A DNA stretch of 16,598 nt from JAJISG01 sp964347345 (GTDB lineage: Archaea > Thermoplasmatota > Thermoplasmata > RBG-16-68-12 > JAJISG01). The DNA is taken from contig CAYFYB010000031.1 in assembly GCA_964347345.1 (NCBI GenBank), positions 1-16,598 on the forward strand, written 5' to 3'. This document shows positions 7,281-14,150 of the stretch, in pieces. The position numbers and the translations under genes are program-made. The notes below the pieces were generated by a model. That model had not been told where the DNA came from and searched no databases. It saw only the letters and a program-made list of their open reading frames with translations. The first letter of the stretch is position 1; the number at the start of each line of letters is the position of its first letter.

Positions 7281-7384
7281 TTTGGAAAAGTGGGCTGGCA
7301 CGCTGGTTCCTCACCTTTAGGGGTCATGAAGTGACAGAGTTTGCGCTGTAGAGTGAGGCAGCATTCTCTGACCCCCCAGGAAGG
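7281..7384. other. Intergenic stretch with inverted repeat, upstream of S17e
   Basis: No reading frame in this spacer looks coding. GGGGTCA (7320-7326) is perfectly complemented by TGACCCC (7369-7375) across a 42-nt loop, and inside it GCTG (7345-7348) can pair with CAGC (7359-7362). It lies between a plus-readable TATA box and the S17e promoter. It could be a small structured RNA, a hairpin terminating an upstream transcript, or chance. It is not a tRNA, since no T-loop or acceptor pairing was found. Confidence 0.25.
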
Positions 7385-7390
7385 TTTATC
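7385..7390 (+). promoter_or_regulatory. TATA-like box of the S17e gene
   Basis: TTTATC lies about 26 nt before a predicted transcript start near 7413, which leaves a short leader before ATG 7441. An ATG at 7399 is too close to the box to be on the message, which supports the later start. Confidence 0.4.
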
Positions 7391-7440
7391 TACGTACTAT
7401 GGCGTCAAGAAAAGTCTCACAAGAACCTAGGGGTCGATCC

Positions 7441-7632
7441 ATGGGAAACATCAGGCCTACGTACATCAAGAGGGTCGCGCTAGAACTGACAAGGCTCTTT
7501 CCAGAACAGTTCACTGAAGACTTCGAACACAACAAGAAGGTTGTAGCGGAGCTGACGGACGTGAGTTCTCCCACCATGAGAAACAGGATTGCAGGGTATG
7601 TCACCAGATTGAAGAAGATGCGGGAGACATGA
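7441..7632 (+). CDS. rps17e: 30S ribosomal protein S17e
   Basis: This is a small-subunit ribosomal protein found in archaea and eukaryotes but not in bacteria. It is 63 aa, the usual archaeal length, and starts with the family's MGNIRPTYIKR. The hallmark DFEHNKKVV and SPTMRNRIAGYVTRLKK segments follow. The frame is open upstream to ATG 7399, but those 14 residues are absent from the family and lie too near the TATA box. It is a firm marker for an archaeal host. The ABC transporter ATPase follows 40 nt downstream on the same strand and might be read from this promoter. Confidence 0.95.
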   Translation: MGNIRPTYIKRVALELTRLFPEQFTEDFEHNKKVVAELTDVSSPTMRNRIAGYVTRLKKMRET

Positions 7633-7672
7633 CAGCCCAATCGGAAGTCCGGGGACCTTTTGAGGCGGCGCT

Positions 7673-8671
7673 GTGAAAGAGGCGATACTGACAAAGGACC
7701 TGACGCGGGTCTTCACCAGCAAGCGACGTCGTTTTCAGCGAAAGCAAGGCCCTCCCAAGGAAGAGGTCGTGGCCCTGGATTCCGTGAACCTGAGCGTCGC
7801 TGAAGGAGAGCTTTTCGGGCTCCTCGGACCTAACGGTGCGGGCAAGACCACTCTCATCAAGATCTTGGCGACCCTTCTCCTGCCCACCTCGGGCGAGGCC
7901 TACGTTGCAGGTTACGATGTGAGCAAGGACCCCTTTCCTATTAGGAAAAAGATAAACATGGTATCAGGCGGCGAGACCTCAGGTTACGGTCTACTGACCA
8001 CGCGAGAGAACATCTGGATGTTCTCACAGTTCTATGGCATACCCTCGGGACGCGCGAAGGCGGAGATCGACCGCCTGATGAAGGAGTTTGGTCTATGGGA
8101 CCGGAGGGACGCAAAGGTCAGGACCATATCCACCGGCGAGCGGCAGAAGATGAACATGGTCAGGGGCTTTGTGACGAACCCTGAGATAATCTTCCTGGAT
8201 GAGCCCACCCTCGGACTCGACGTCAACGCTGCCAGATCCATAAGGCAGTTCATCAAGAGCTGGATCCGGGAGCAGACCGGCAAGACAGTCCTCCTAACGA
8301 CCCACTACATGATGGAGGCCGATGAGCTCTGCGACCGGATCGCAATCATAGATCGTGGTCGCATCTTGGCTTGTGACACCCCTGAGAGGCTCAAGAGGCT
8401 CATAAAGAGGGAAGTCACACTGAAGATCGAGACGAATCCCCTCAGGGACACCAGCATATTCCGTCTGATTCCGGGGGTGAAGAACTTCGCCGTCTCTGAG
8501 AACGCGAAGATGAGTAACATGACCGTGACCTTCATCCTAGAGGATGAGGCCCCAATAGCGGACATAATGTCGGAGATTCTCAAGCAAGGCAGCAAGGTCC
8601 ACTCCCTCAGGAAGACGGAGCCAACTCTGGAGGAGGTTTTCATCAGCCTCGTCGGGAGGGGACTGGGATGA
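7673..8671 (+). CDS. ABC-2 type exporter, ATP-binding protein
   Basis: This is the cytoplasmic ATPase that powers the two permeases encoded next. It is 332 aa: an ABC domain (about 1-235) plus a C-terminal extension (about 236-332) as in the DrrA/NodI-like drug and polysaccharide export branch. Walker A is GPNGAGKTT (52-60), the signature is a variant STGER (153-157), Walker B is IIFLDEPT (172-179), the D-loop is GLD, and the switch histidine lies in LLTTHYM. The usual Q-loop glutamine is not present; SGGETSGYG stands in its place. Residues 14-32 form a basic insertion. Translation starts at GTG 7673, about 10 nt after GAGGCGG. Its stop overlaps the next start (ATGA at 8668), so coupling is tight. 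Confidence 0.92.
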   Translation: MKEAILTKDLTRVFTSKRRRFQRKQGPPKEEVVALDSVNLSVAEGELFGLLGPNGAGKTTLIKILATLLLPTSGEAYVAGYDVSKDPFPIRKKINMVSGGETSGYGLLTTRENIWMFSQFYGIPSGRAKAEIDRLMKEFGLWDRRDAKVRTISTGERQKMNMVRGFVTNPEIIFLDEPTLGLDVNAARSIRQFIKSWIREQTGKTVLLTTHYMMEADELCDRIAIIDRGRILACDTPERLKRLIKREVTLKIETNPLRDTSIFRLIPGVKNFAVSENAKMSNMTVTFILEDEAPIADIMSEILKQGSKVHSLRKTEPTLEEVFISLVGRGLG

Positions 8672-9504
8672 AGGCCGCTCTCTCCCTCAATCTGAGAGCC
8701 CTGGTGGGAAGGGCCTATCCGAGAGTCATCGGCGCCCATCGAGAGATCAGTTGGATATTCTTCGAGACCTTCCTTCCCCTCCTCACCATAGCCGCATACG
8801 TCTACATCTACACCGCCCTGGGGGTGCCCCAGTTCATTGGATTCGTCATTCTGGGCGGGACCATGGTGGCCTTTTGGATGAACATCCTCTGGAGCATGGC
8901 GGCCCAGCTGTACTGGGAGAAGCAGATCGGAAACCTCGAACTCTACATGATGGCGCCGATGTCCAGGATGGCCCTCCTGGGGGGCATGGCAGTAGGGGGT
9001 GCGGTGATGACCTCTACCCGTGCTGCATCCACCCTGATACTGGGCGTGCTGATCTTTCGGGTAAGTCTCGTGGTCCTGGACCCCCTCCTGCTTCTGGCCA
9101 TCTTCCTTACCACCCTCATCGCCCTGTATGGAATGGGCATGATGTTTGCCTCCGTATACCTTCTGTACGGCAGGGAGGCATGGCATGCTGCCAGCCTCAT
9201 GCAGGAGCCGATCTTTCTCGCCTCAGGCTTCTACTTCCCCATCAGAATCTTCATGCAAGCCCTGGGTCCTGGCGGCTTCTGGGTTGCCACGGGGGCCTCC
9301 ATCATCCCTATGACCCTTGGACTGGACGCCATGAGACAGCTCCTCTTCCCGGATCTTCTGGGCTTCGGCCTCCTCGAGCCGTACTTGGAGCTGTACATAC
9401 TCTTGGGTCTGGCGCCCCTCTTCCTTCTCCTGGCGAGGGGATTCCTGGCATACCTGGAGAGGCTTGGAAAGGAGGAAGGGAGGCTGACGCTACGCCATCA
9501 GTAG
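8668..9504 (+). CDS. ABC-2 type exporter, permease subunit 1
   Basis: This is a 278-aa integral membrane protein with about six hydrophobic segments, the ABC-2 permease size. An N-terminal amphipathic stretch (about 1-25) leads to the first segment at LPLLTIAAYVYIY. IGNLELYMMAPMSRMALLGG matches the cytoplasmic coupling region. REAWHAASLMQEPIFLASGFYFP is the conserved ABC-2 segment before the last helices. It overlaps the ATPase gene by 4 nt and is followed at once by a second, different permease, so the channel is most likely a heterodimer. The cargo (drug, lipid or glycan) cannot be told from the sequence. Confidence 0.9.
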   Translation: MKAALSLNLRALVGRAYPRVIGAHREISWIFFETFLPLLTIAAYVYIYTALGVPQFIGFVILGGTMVAFWMNILWSMAAQLYWEKQIGNLELYMMAPMSRMALLGGMAVGGAVMTSTRAASTLILGVLIFRVSLVVLDPLLLLAIFLTTLIALYGMGMMFASVYLLYGREAWHAASLMQEPIFLASGFYFPIRIFMQALGPGGFWVATGASIIPMTLGLDAMRQLLFPDLLGFGLLEPYLELYILLGLAPLFLLLARGFLAYLERLGKEEGRLTLRHQ

Positions 9505-9539
9505 CCGAACACTGGAGGGCCCTCAGAACGGGAGCCTGG

Positions 9540-10352
9540 TTGGGTTGGCAGTATAGTTCGAACTGGACAGACCCTTGGCTCTTCGCCATCTATTCAGTAA
9601 TAAAGCCCGTAGCGGGAACCCTCATTCTAGTCTTCATGTACTACTTGGCCCTCTTCGCGGGGGGCGGCGCGGGACCCGAGATGCTGGCCTACATCTACGT
9701 TGGCAATGCTTTCTACATGTTCGTCTTCCAGGCCTTCTTCGGCCTTTTCGAGGTTATCCAGGGGGACAGGGAGTGGTTCCAGACCATTCGATACATCTAC
9801 ATATCTCCGGTAAGCTACTACGCCTATGTTGCGGGGAGGGGGGCCACCCAGATGGGTGTGGCCGCCTTCGGCATCTTTATCGTCCTCCTCTTCGGTCGGT
9901 TCTTCCTGAACATTCCCATCGGCCTCACCTTAGGAGGGCTACCCTTCTTCCTGGTCATCCTGCTCCTGGGCGCCCTGTGTACAGTGGCCATTGGGGTGGC
10001 CCTGGCAGGGGTGACCTTCCTCACGGCAAGACATGGAGGAGGCATGAGCGAGGGGGTGGCCGGCATCTTCTACGTGTTTTCTGGAGTAATCTTCCCCCTT
10101 TCCGTTCTCCCCGCCTGGGGACAGGTCATCGGTAGGTACGTCCCCCTGACGTACTGGTTTGAGGGCCTCAGGAGGTCCCTGCTGTCCGTCCGTCTCGGCG
10201 ATCCATTCCTCCTGGCGATTCCAGACATCCTCCTGGTGATCTACCTCGCGGCGGCGACGCTGATCTTCTTCCTTATCTCCCTCGGTGTTTTCCGATACGC
10301 TGAACACCTGGCAAGAAGGAAGGGCAAGATTGACATGACTACGGCTTACTAG
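9540..10352 (+). CDS. ABC-2 type exporter, permease subunit 2 (start uncertain)
   Basis: This second membrane subunit has about 270 aa and six hydrophobic segments, among them PVAGTLILVFMYYLALF and VAGIFYVFSGVIFPLSVLP. Before them comes QGDREWFQTIRYIYISPVS, the same coupling region as in subunit 1. No ATG lies in frame near the expected beginning. The only standard start is TTG 9540, preceded by GGGAG at 9530-9534 (5-nt spacing). Residues readable upstream (AEHWRALRTGAW, from about 9504) also look like a normal ABC-2 N-terminus, so a rare start codon or frameshift coupling with subunit 1 (stop at 9502-9504) is possible. The gene ends inside the convergent Rpp21 gene (14-nt overlap). Confidence 0.85.
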   Translation: MGWQYSSNWTDPWLFAIYSVIKPVAGTLILVFMYYLALFAGGGAGPEMLAYIYVGNAFYMFVFQAFFGLFEVIQGDREWFQTIRYIYISPVSYYAYVAGRGATQMGVAAFGIFIVLLFGRFFLNIPIGLTLGGLPFFLVILLLGALCTVAIGVALAGVTFLTARHGGGMSEGVAGIFYVFSGVIFPLSVLPAWGQVIGRYVPLTYWFEGLRRSLLSVRLGDPFLLAIPDILLVIYLAAATLIFFLISLGVFRYAEHLARRKGKIDMTTAY

Positions 10353-10683
10353 CGGTCCGCCGCCTTTTCTTCGCTTCCTGGAGGTAGGGGAACCGGAGGA
10401 TGCGGCCACAGCCCTTGCAGGTGATGATGACCCTCGTGTGTCGCACTCTGACGGAGGCGCTTGTGCCGGGGTCCAGGTAGGCCCCGCAGCTCCTGCAGAT
10501 AGACCTTCTGTGAGGGCTGGGAAGAGGCACGTTGTATCGCATGCCAATTCGGCGGGCTAGCTGAGCATACCTCGTCGCCCTCGGAAGGTTTCCCCTGACG
10601 GCCTCCTCCTCCGCCAGTCCGAAGAGGATCTCAATCCTCTCCCTCGCAATCCTCCTTTCCAGGCCCTTCCTTCTCCTAGGCAT
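10339..10683 (-). CDS. rnp4: RNase P protein component 4 (Rpp21 homologue)
   Basis: This is a protein subunit of archaeal RNase P, which removes 5' leaders from pre-tRNA. In known archaeal enzymes Rpp21 pairs with Rpp29 and binds the specificity domain of the RNA. The protein has 114 aa, as usual. A basic N-terminal helical part contains RIEILFGLAEEEAVRGN and the family's RYAQLARRIGMRYNVPLP. A zinc ribbon follows, with C63-x2-C66 and C89-x2-C92, between them the RTHTRVI-like segment VRHTRVIITC. A lysine/arginine-rich tail closes it. ATG 10683 fits leaderless start from the TATA-like box at 10705-10710. The gene shares its promoter region with the divergent M24 peptidase and overlaps permease 2 by 14 nt at the 3' ends. 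Confidence 0.94.
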   Translation of the reverse strand: MPRRRKGLERRIARERIEILFGLAEEEAVRGNLPRATRYAQLARRIGMRYNVPLPSPHRRSICRSCGAYLDPGTSASVRVRHTRVIITCKGCGRILRFPYLQEAKKRRRTASKP

Positions 10684-10704
10684 CGCTCCCCCAACGGCTC
10701 AAAG

Positions 10705-10728
10705 CCATAAGACTTGAGAAGCTTTATC
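10705..10728. promoter_or_regulatory. Divergent TATA boxes, Rpp21 and M24 peptidase
   Basis: A minus-strand TTATGG (10705-10710) is about 25 nt from the Rpp21 ATG at 10683. A plus-strand TTTATC (10723-10728) is about 26 nt from the peptidase ATG at 10753. Both spacings imply leaderless messages from a 69-nt divergent region, so the two polymerase pre-initiation complexes may compete. Confidence 0.5.
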
Positions 10729-10752
10729 CTAAGGCCTCGTCTAGGTCTCATC

Positions 10753-11841
10753 ATGAGGGAGAGAATACTGAGGATCTTCCATCACTTGGAGGAGCCCGTG
10801 GAGGCCGTCGTCATCGCCAATGGGGCGGAGCCCCATATCGATCGCACCTTCTTCTACTCCACGGGCGTCAGAGGCGGCCTCTTCGAAGGCTGTGCTGCCT
10901 TCCTCTATCCCGATGGCGGCTGCCACATACTTTCCTCCAGGCTGGAGGCTGACCTAGCCGAAGCCTCTGGAAGCCCCGTGGAGGTCTTCTCCACAAAGGA
11001 GGAGAGGGAGACGGCATTCAGGAGGCTGCTGGCGGACTGCAAATCCTTGGGAATCAACGGTAGCGAGATTACCTACTCCAACTTCACCGAGATCCAGTCC
11101 GCTTGTCCCGGAGCTGCACTGAAAGATGTCTCTGAAGCGGTGACGAAGGCACGGCAGGTCAAGGACCAGGCCGAGGTGGCGAGCATTAGGCGGGCTTGTG
11201 AGATCTCCGTGGAGGCTTTCGAGGAGATCCTGCCCTACATCCAGGTTGGCAGGTCCGAGGCAGAGATCGCGGCGGAATTGACCTACCTCATGCAGAGCAA
11301 GGGGGCATCTGGCCCCTCCTTCCCGCCCATCGTGGCTTCAGGCCCGAACTCAGCCCTACCCCACTATGCCACGGGGGAAAGACGGGTCACGGAGGGGGAG
11401 TTCCTTCTGATGGACTTTGGAGCCCTTTATGAGGGCTACGTGTCCGATATGACTCGCACGATGGTTCTCGGAAGGGCTGATAGGAAGCAGAAGAGGATGT
11501 ACGAAGTGGTCCTGCAGGCCCAGCAGGCCGCCATCGAGGCCATGGGGCCCGGCGTCGACGGCCAGGATGTCTTTGAGGTTGCCAGGAGCATCATCGACTC
11601 TTCGGAGTTCAAGGACCGATTCACTCATGGCCTGGGCCACACCATAGGCCTCGCAGTGCACGACGGGGCCGCCATGAGGGCTCTTCACAGCCTTCCCTTG
11701 GAGGAGGGCATGACCATCACGGTGGAGCCGGGCATCTACCTACCGGGGTACGGAGGGGTCAGGATAGAGGATGATGTCCTCATCACCCAGGATGGCGCCG
11801 AGGTTCTCACACCTGCCACCAAGGAGCTCCTCGAGTTCTAG
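10753..11841 (+). CDS. pepQ: M24-family metallopeptidase, Xaa-Pro dipeptidase/aminopeptidase
   Basis: This cytoplasmic dimetal peptidase cleaves the bond before proline at the N-terminus of peptides. It is 362 aa, the normal archaeal prolidase length. A creatinase-like N-terminal domain (about 1-125) precedes the pita-bread catalytic domain. All five metal ligands can be seen: D221 (MDFG), D232 (SDMTR), H296 (THGLGH), E325 (VEPGIY) and E339 (RIEDD). H204 in LPHYATG and H303 in AVHDG are the usual substrate-binding histidines. ATG 10753 is leaderless relative to the TATA box at 10723; an in-frame start at 10714 lies upstream of that box and is rejected. Its TAG stop shares bases with the stop of the convergent zinc protein. 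Confidence 0.92.
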   Translation: MRERILRIFHHLEEPVEAVVIANGAEPHIDRTFFYSTGVRGGLFEGCAAFLYPDGGCHILSSRLEADLAEASGSPVEVFSTKEERETAFRRLLADCKSLGINGSEITYSNFTEIQSACPGAALKDVSEAVTKARQVKDQAEVASIRRACEISVEAFEEILPYIQVGRSEAEIAAELTYLMQSKGASGPSFPPIVASGPNSALPHYATGERRVTEGEFLLMDFGALYEGYVSDMTRTMVLGRADRKQKRMYEVVLQAQQAAIEAMGPGVDGQDVFEVARSIIDSSEFKDRFTHGLGHTIGLAVHDGAAMRALHSLPLEEGMTITVEPGIYLPGYGGVRIEDDVLITQDGAEVLTPATKELLEF

Positions 11842-11969
11842 TCGGCATGGACATGGCCCTCCCTGCACACCAGGCAGAGGGAGTCACCGCAGGTTGGGCA
11901 GTAGTAGAACTCACTGGGTTCCCTGATATTGGAACCGCACTCATGGCACCTCGGCATGGGATTCGGCAT
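11838..11969 (-). CDS. Small zinc-finger protein, AN1/B-box-like (43 aa)
   Basis: The frame opens at ATG 11969 and stops at 11838, sharing the CTAG with the peptidase stop. In 43 residues it has six cysteines and two late histidines: C8-x2-C11-x12-C24-x2-C27-x4-C32-x2-C35-x3-H39-x-H41. That spacing resembles the AN1/B-box type cross-brace that binds two zinc ions. It starts with MPRCHECGSN and has FYYCPTCGD in the middle, leaving almost no room for anything but the metal core. A minus-strand CTTTAAG box (11989-11995) is about 25 nt from the ATG, fitting a leaderless start. The role is unknown: such mini zinc proteins can bind RNA or other proteins. The family assignment is by spacing only. 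Confidence 0.7.
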   Translation of the reverse strand: MPNPMPRCHECGSNIREPSEFYYCPTCGDSLCLVCREGHVHAD

Positions 11970-11988
11970 GTGTCAGGATGGCGGTGGT

Positions 11989-11995
11989 CTTAAAG
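11989..11995 (-). promoter_or_regulatory. TATA-like box of the 43-aa zinc protein gene
   Basis: CTTTAAG on the minus strand lies about 25 nt from ATG 11969, giving a leaderless start. Confidence 0.4.
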
Positions 11996-12071
11996 GCTCT
12001 CAGGACGCGTCTCAAGTTTGATGCTCAGCAACGATAATGATAATCAAGGACGAAAATGGCTCCATCAGTGA

Positions 12072-12077
12072 TTTAAG
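12072..12077 (+). promoter_or_regulatory. TATA-like box of the DUF835 gene
   Basis: TTTAAG is centred about 26 nt before a predicted transcript start near 12100, a few nt before ATG 12107. The preceding spacer (11996-12071) holds AT-rich GATAATGATAATC but no gene that I can see. Confidence 0.4.
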
Positions 12078-12106
12078 CGGGGAGCCCCGATGGAAAGTCT
12101 GAGCCA

Positions 12107-12853
12107 ATGATGAGACCATCCGCCCTCCTTCTAGCCGTGGGACTACTCTGCCTCTCTATCGCCTCGGCGATGGTCGCTGCCGGCTCCCCCAGCCCTGGGA
12201 TCAAGCAGGCCCCGCCCATGGGTGCTCTCGGTCTAGATATCACTTTTGGAGAGGGTTCTCAGGAGCAAATGGAGACCATGTTCCTGCTGCTCTTCATCAT
12301 CTCCCTCGTCGGTCTATATATGGCTTCCAGGCACCTGAAGGCCAAGAGAAGGGGGTTTCAGGCTGAGGCCATGAGGATGGAGACCGCCAAGGCGGAGAAG
12401 CCACCGGAACTGGAGGCGGGGGAGACCTACCTGGTGACTCAGGGTCAGAACAGGGCATTGAAGGTCTTCAGCCAGGAGTTGAAGAAGGGCCTCAAAGGCC
12501 TCTGCATCACCCGCACGTTTCCCGATAAGCTGCGAGAGAGCTGGGACTTGGAGGGAGCCAAGATCTATTGGCTGGCAAATGGTCAATCCCGCAAGAGGGA
12601 TGCCGTCAACTCCCTTGATTCCCTCTCGAAGAAGGTCAGCCGGTTTCTTGAAGGGGATGAGAAAGGAGTCATACTCCTGGACGGCGTCGAGTACCTCTTC
12701 GTACAGAACAGCTTCACCGAGGTCATGAAGCTGCTGCAGAACCTGAAGGACGCCATGCCCTCCAAGGGAGCCAAGTTGATCATACCCATCGACCTCCTCA
12801 CACTGGTGGAGCGTCAAAGGGCACTGCTGACGCGGGAGTTCCGACAGATCTGA
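12107..12853 (+). CDS. Membrane-anchored DUF835 protein
   Basis: The protein is 248 aa. Residues 1-26 form a signal peptide or first membrane segment (LLLAVGLLCLSIASAMVA). A short outer loop (about 27-57) is rich in proline and glycine. A second segment lies at 58-73 (MFLLLFIISLVGLYMA), followed by the basic HLKAKRR that marks the cytoplasmic side. The C-terminal part (about 105-240) is a DUF835 domain, with GLCITRTFPDKLRE, IYWLAN, VILLDGVEYLFVQNSF and KLIIPIDLLTLVERQ. DUF835 is frequent in euryarchaea, often in signalling proteins, and resembles a nucleotide-loop-free ATPase-like fold; its biochemical activity is not established. The arrangement suggests a cytoplasmic sensor or scaffold tethered to the membrane. 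ATG 12110 is an alternative start. Confidence 0.85.
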   Translation: MMRPSALLLAVGLLCLSIASAMVAAGSPSPGIKQAPPMGALGLDITFGEGSQEQMETMFLLLFIISLVGLYMASRHLKAKRRGFQAEAMRMETAKAEKPPELEAGETYLVTQGQNRALKVFSQELKKGLKGLCITRTFPDKLRESWDLEGAKIYWLANGQSRKRDAVNSLDSLSKKVSRFLEGDEKGVILLDGVEYLFVQNSFTEVMKLLQNLKDAMPSKGAKLIIPIDLLTLVERQRALLTREFRQI

Positions 12854-12902
12854 CACTGGGGCCAAGCCCGCTACACGATGACTGTATCTCCAAAACCACT
12901 TC

Positions 12903-14054
12903 CTAGCTCTGATCCCGTCGACTCTTCCGGAGGTCCACCCTAAGCTCCTTCTCCTTCTTTATCCTCCTCTCCAGCTGGTTCATTACCTTCTGCATGGCCA
13001 TGTAGGAATCCCAGTCGTAGTCCTTGGCGATGTACAGGCCATTCTGCGTGGACAGCCTCGCCCTGATGGAGTACTTGGCCCTATCCCCTTGGCTTCTGTA
13101 GGTCACAATGTGGACGTTGAGCACTGTGGGTCGGACGATGCCTGCAATCCTCCTCAACCCCCTTCCAATGACCGCATAAAGGCTCTCGTAGGTCCACCAG
13201 TCCTCCTCATCTAGGCCGCTGATCTGGACGAAGACCTCGTCCCTCGCTTTCAGGGAGGCGACGTACTCCAGGAGGTCCACTTGGGTGACGATTCCAATAG
13301 GCCTCCCCTCCTCCACGACAACCACGCTTGAGATGCGGTGCTCATTCATCAGCCTTGCAGCCTCCGCCCCACTCTCATCTGGTTTGATCGTTATGGGAGG
13401 CACGCTCATGAAGCCCTTCACCTCCACGTCCACGGTGGTCCTCTCCCCGACCACATCACCAGTGGTCGCCTTTTTCCGAGGCCTTGCCAACACCTTGACC
13501 AGGTCCTTGATGCCCACGACCCCTGTCACTTTCCCAGATTCATCCACCACCGGCAACGCCTTCTCGTCCAGGGTTCTCATGAGCTCCCGGGCCCTCAACA
13601 CGGTGTCCTCCTCACCGACGACCTGGGGCTCCGGCGTCATGATCTCCCTGGCCTTCAACCGGCTAAACTCCACCGATCGGGCTATGGCCCTCACCACATC
13701 TGTCCGGGATATCAGTCCAACCAGTCGACGCTCCGTGGTGACGGGAACGGCTCGGAATCCCGAGGACATAAGGATCTCTGCCACCCTGGGAAGGAAGTCC
13801 TCCTCCTCAACGCGGGGTGGTCTAATGAGCAGGCCGTCGATCTTAGTGGTCATGGGCAGGTTCCTTCTCTTCAGCACTGTGCTGTAAGAGACCATGCCCA
13901 GCAGCTCTCCCTTTTCGACGACGGGCACCTCGTGGACGTCATGCTTCATCATCTTTCCTAGAACCTTGGACACATCCTCGTCGGGGCTGGCTGTGAGAGG
14001 CTTCCTAGACATCAGGGTCCCCACCCTGAAGTCCATGATGCTCTGTCTCTTCAT
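12903..14054 (-). CDS. Four-CBS-domain protein with HPF-like C-terminal domain
   Basis: The protein is 383 aa from ATG 14054 (a TTG at 14069 adds five). It contains four CBS motifs in two Bateman pairs, at about 10-60, 73-125, 135-190 and 213-267; each shows the pattern VPVV/ALPVV/SVVVV followed by G-x-(V/I)-(G/S) and D-(V/L)-(V/L). CBS pairs usually bind adenine nucleotides. The C-terminal 100 residues (about 275-375) are different. VHIVTYRSQGDRAKYSIRA and the YDWDSYMAMQKVMNQLE segment match the beta-alpha-beta layout of ribosome hibernation factors (S30AE/HPF family). An energy-sensing ribosome silencer is the natural inference. The acylphosphatase is divergent from it. Confidence 0.85.
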   Translation of the reverse strand: MKRQSIMDFRVGTLMSRKPLTASPDEDVSKVLGKMMKHDVHEVPVVEKGELLGMVSYSTVLKRRNLPMTTKIDGLLIRPPRVEEEDFLPRVAEILMSSGFRAVPVTTERRLVGLISRTDVVRAIARSVEFSRLKAREIMTPEPQVVGEEDTVLRARELMRTLDEKALPVVDESGKVTGVVGIKDLVKVLARPRKKATTGDVVGERTTVDVEVKGFMSVPPITIKPDESGAEAARLMNEHRISSVVVVEEGRPIGIVTQVDLLEYVASLKARDEVFVQISGLDEEDWWTYESLYAVIGRGLRRIAGIVRPTVLNVHIVTYRSQGDRAKYSIRARLSTQNGLYIAKDYDWDSYMAMQKVMNQLERRIKKEKELRVDLRKSRRDQS

Positions 14055-14092
14055 CGGCTCACGACCCAAGGGGGACTAACAAGCCCCTTACC

Positions 14093-14099
14093 GTATATG
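14093..14099. promoter_or_regulatory. Near-symmetric TATA-like box, CBS-HPF / acylphosphatase
   Basis: GTATATG on plus is CATATAC on minus. On minus it predicts a start near 14070, just before the CBS protein's TTG 14069 or 16 nt before ATG 14054. On plus it predicts a start near 14122, about 29 nt before the acylphosphatase ATG. One element may serve both genes. Confidence 0.4.
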
Positions 14100-14150
14100 A
14101 GCTTGAGGGCGGCGACACAATCATTAGGCTGCTCAACCTTCAACTTTGTG

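Noticed and set aside
7281..7384. tRNA gene in the spacer before S17e
   Set aside because: No acceptor stem pairing and no T-loop consensus were found; only the simple inverted repeat is supported.
8305..9186. 293-codon minus-strand frame
   Set aside because: It is antisense to the ABC ATPase and permease 1, with low-complexity His/Gln/Gly composition and no recognisable motif.
8751..9503. Long plus-strand frame preceding permease 2
   Set aside because: It runs inside permease 1 in another frame and is rich in Pro/Gly/His without membrane segments; only the part after about 9504 is protein-like.
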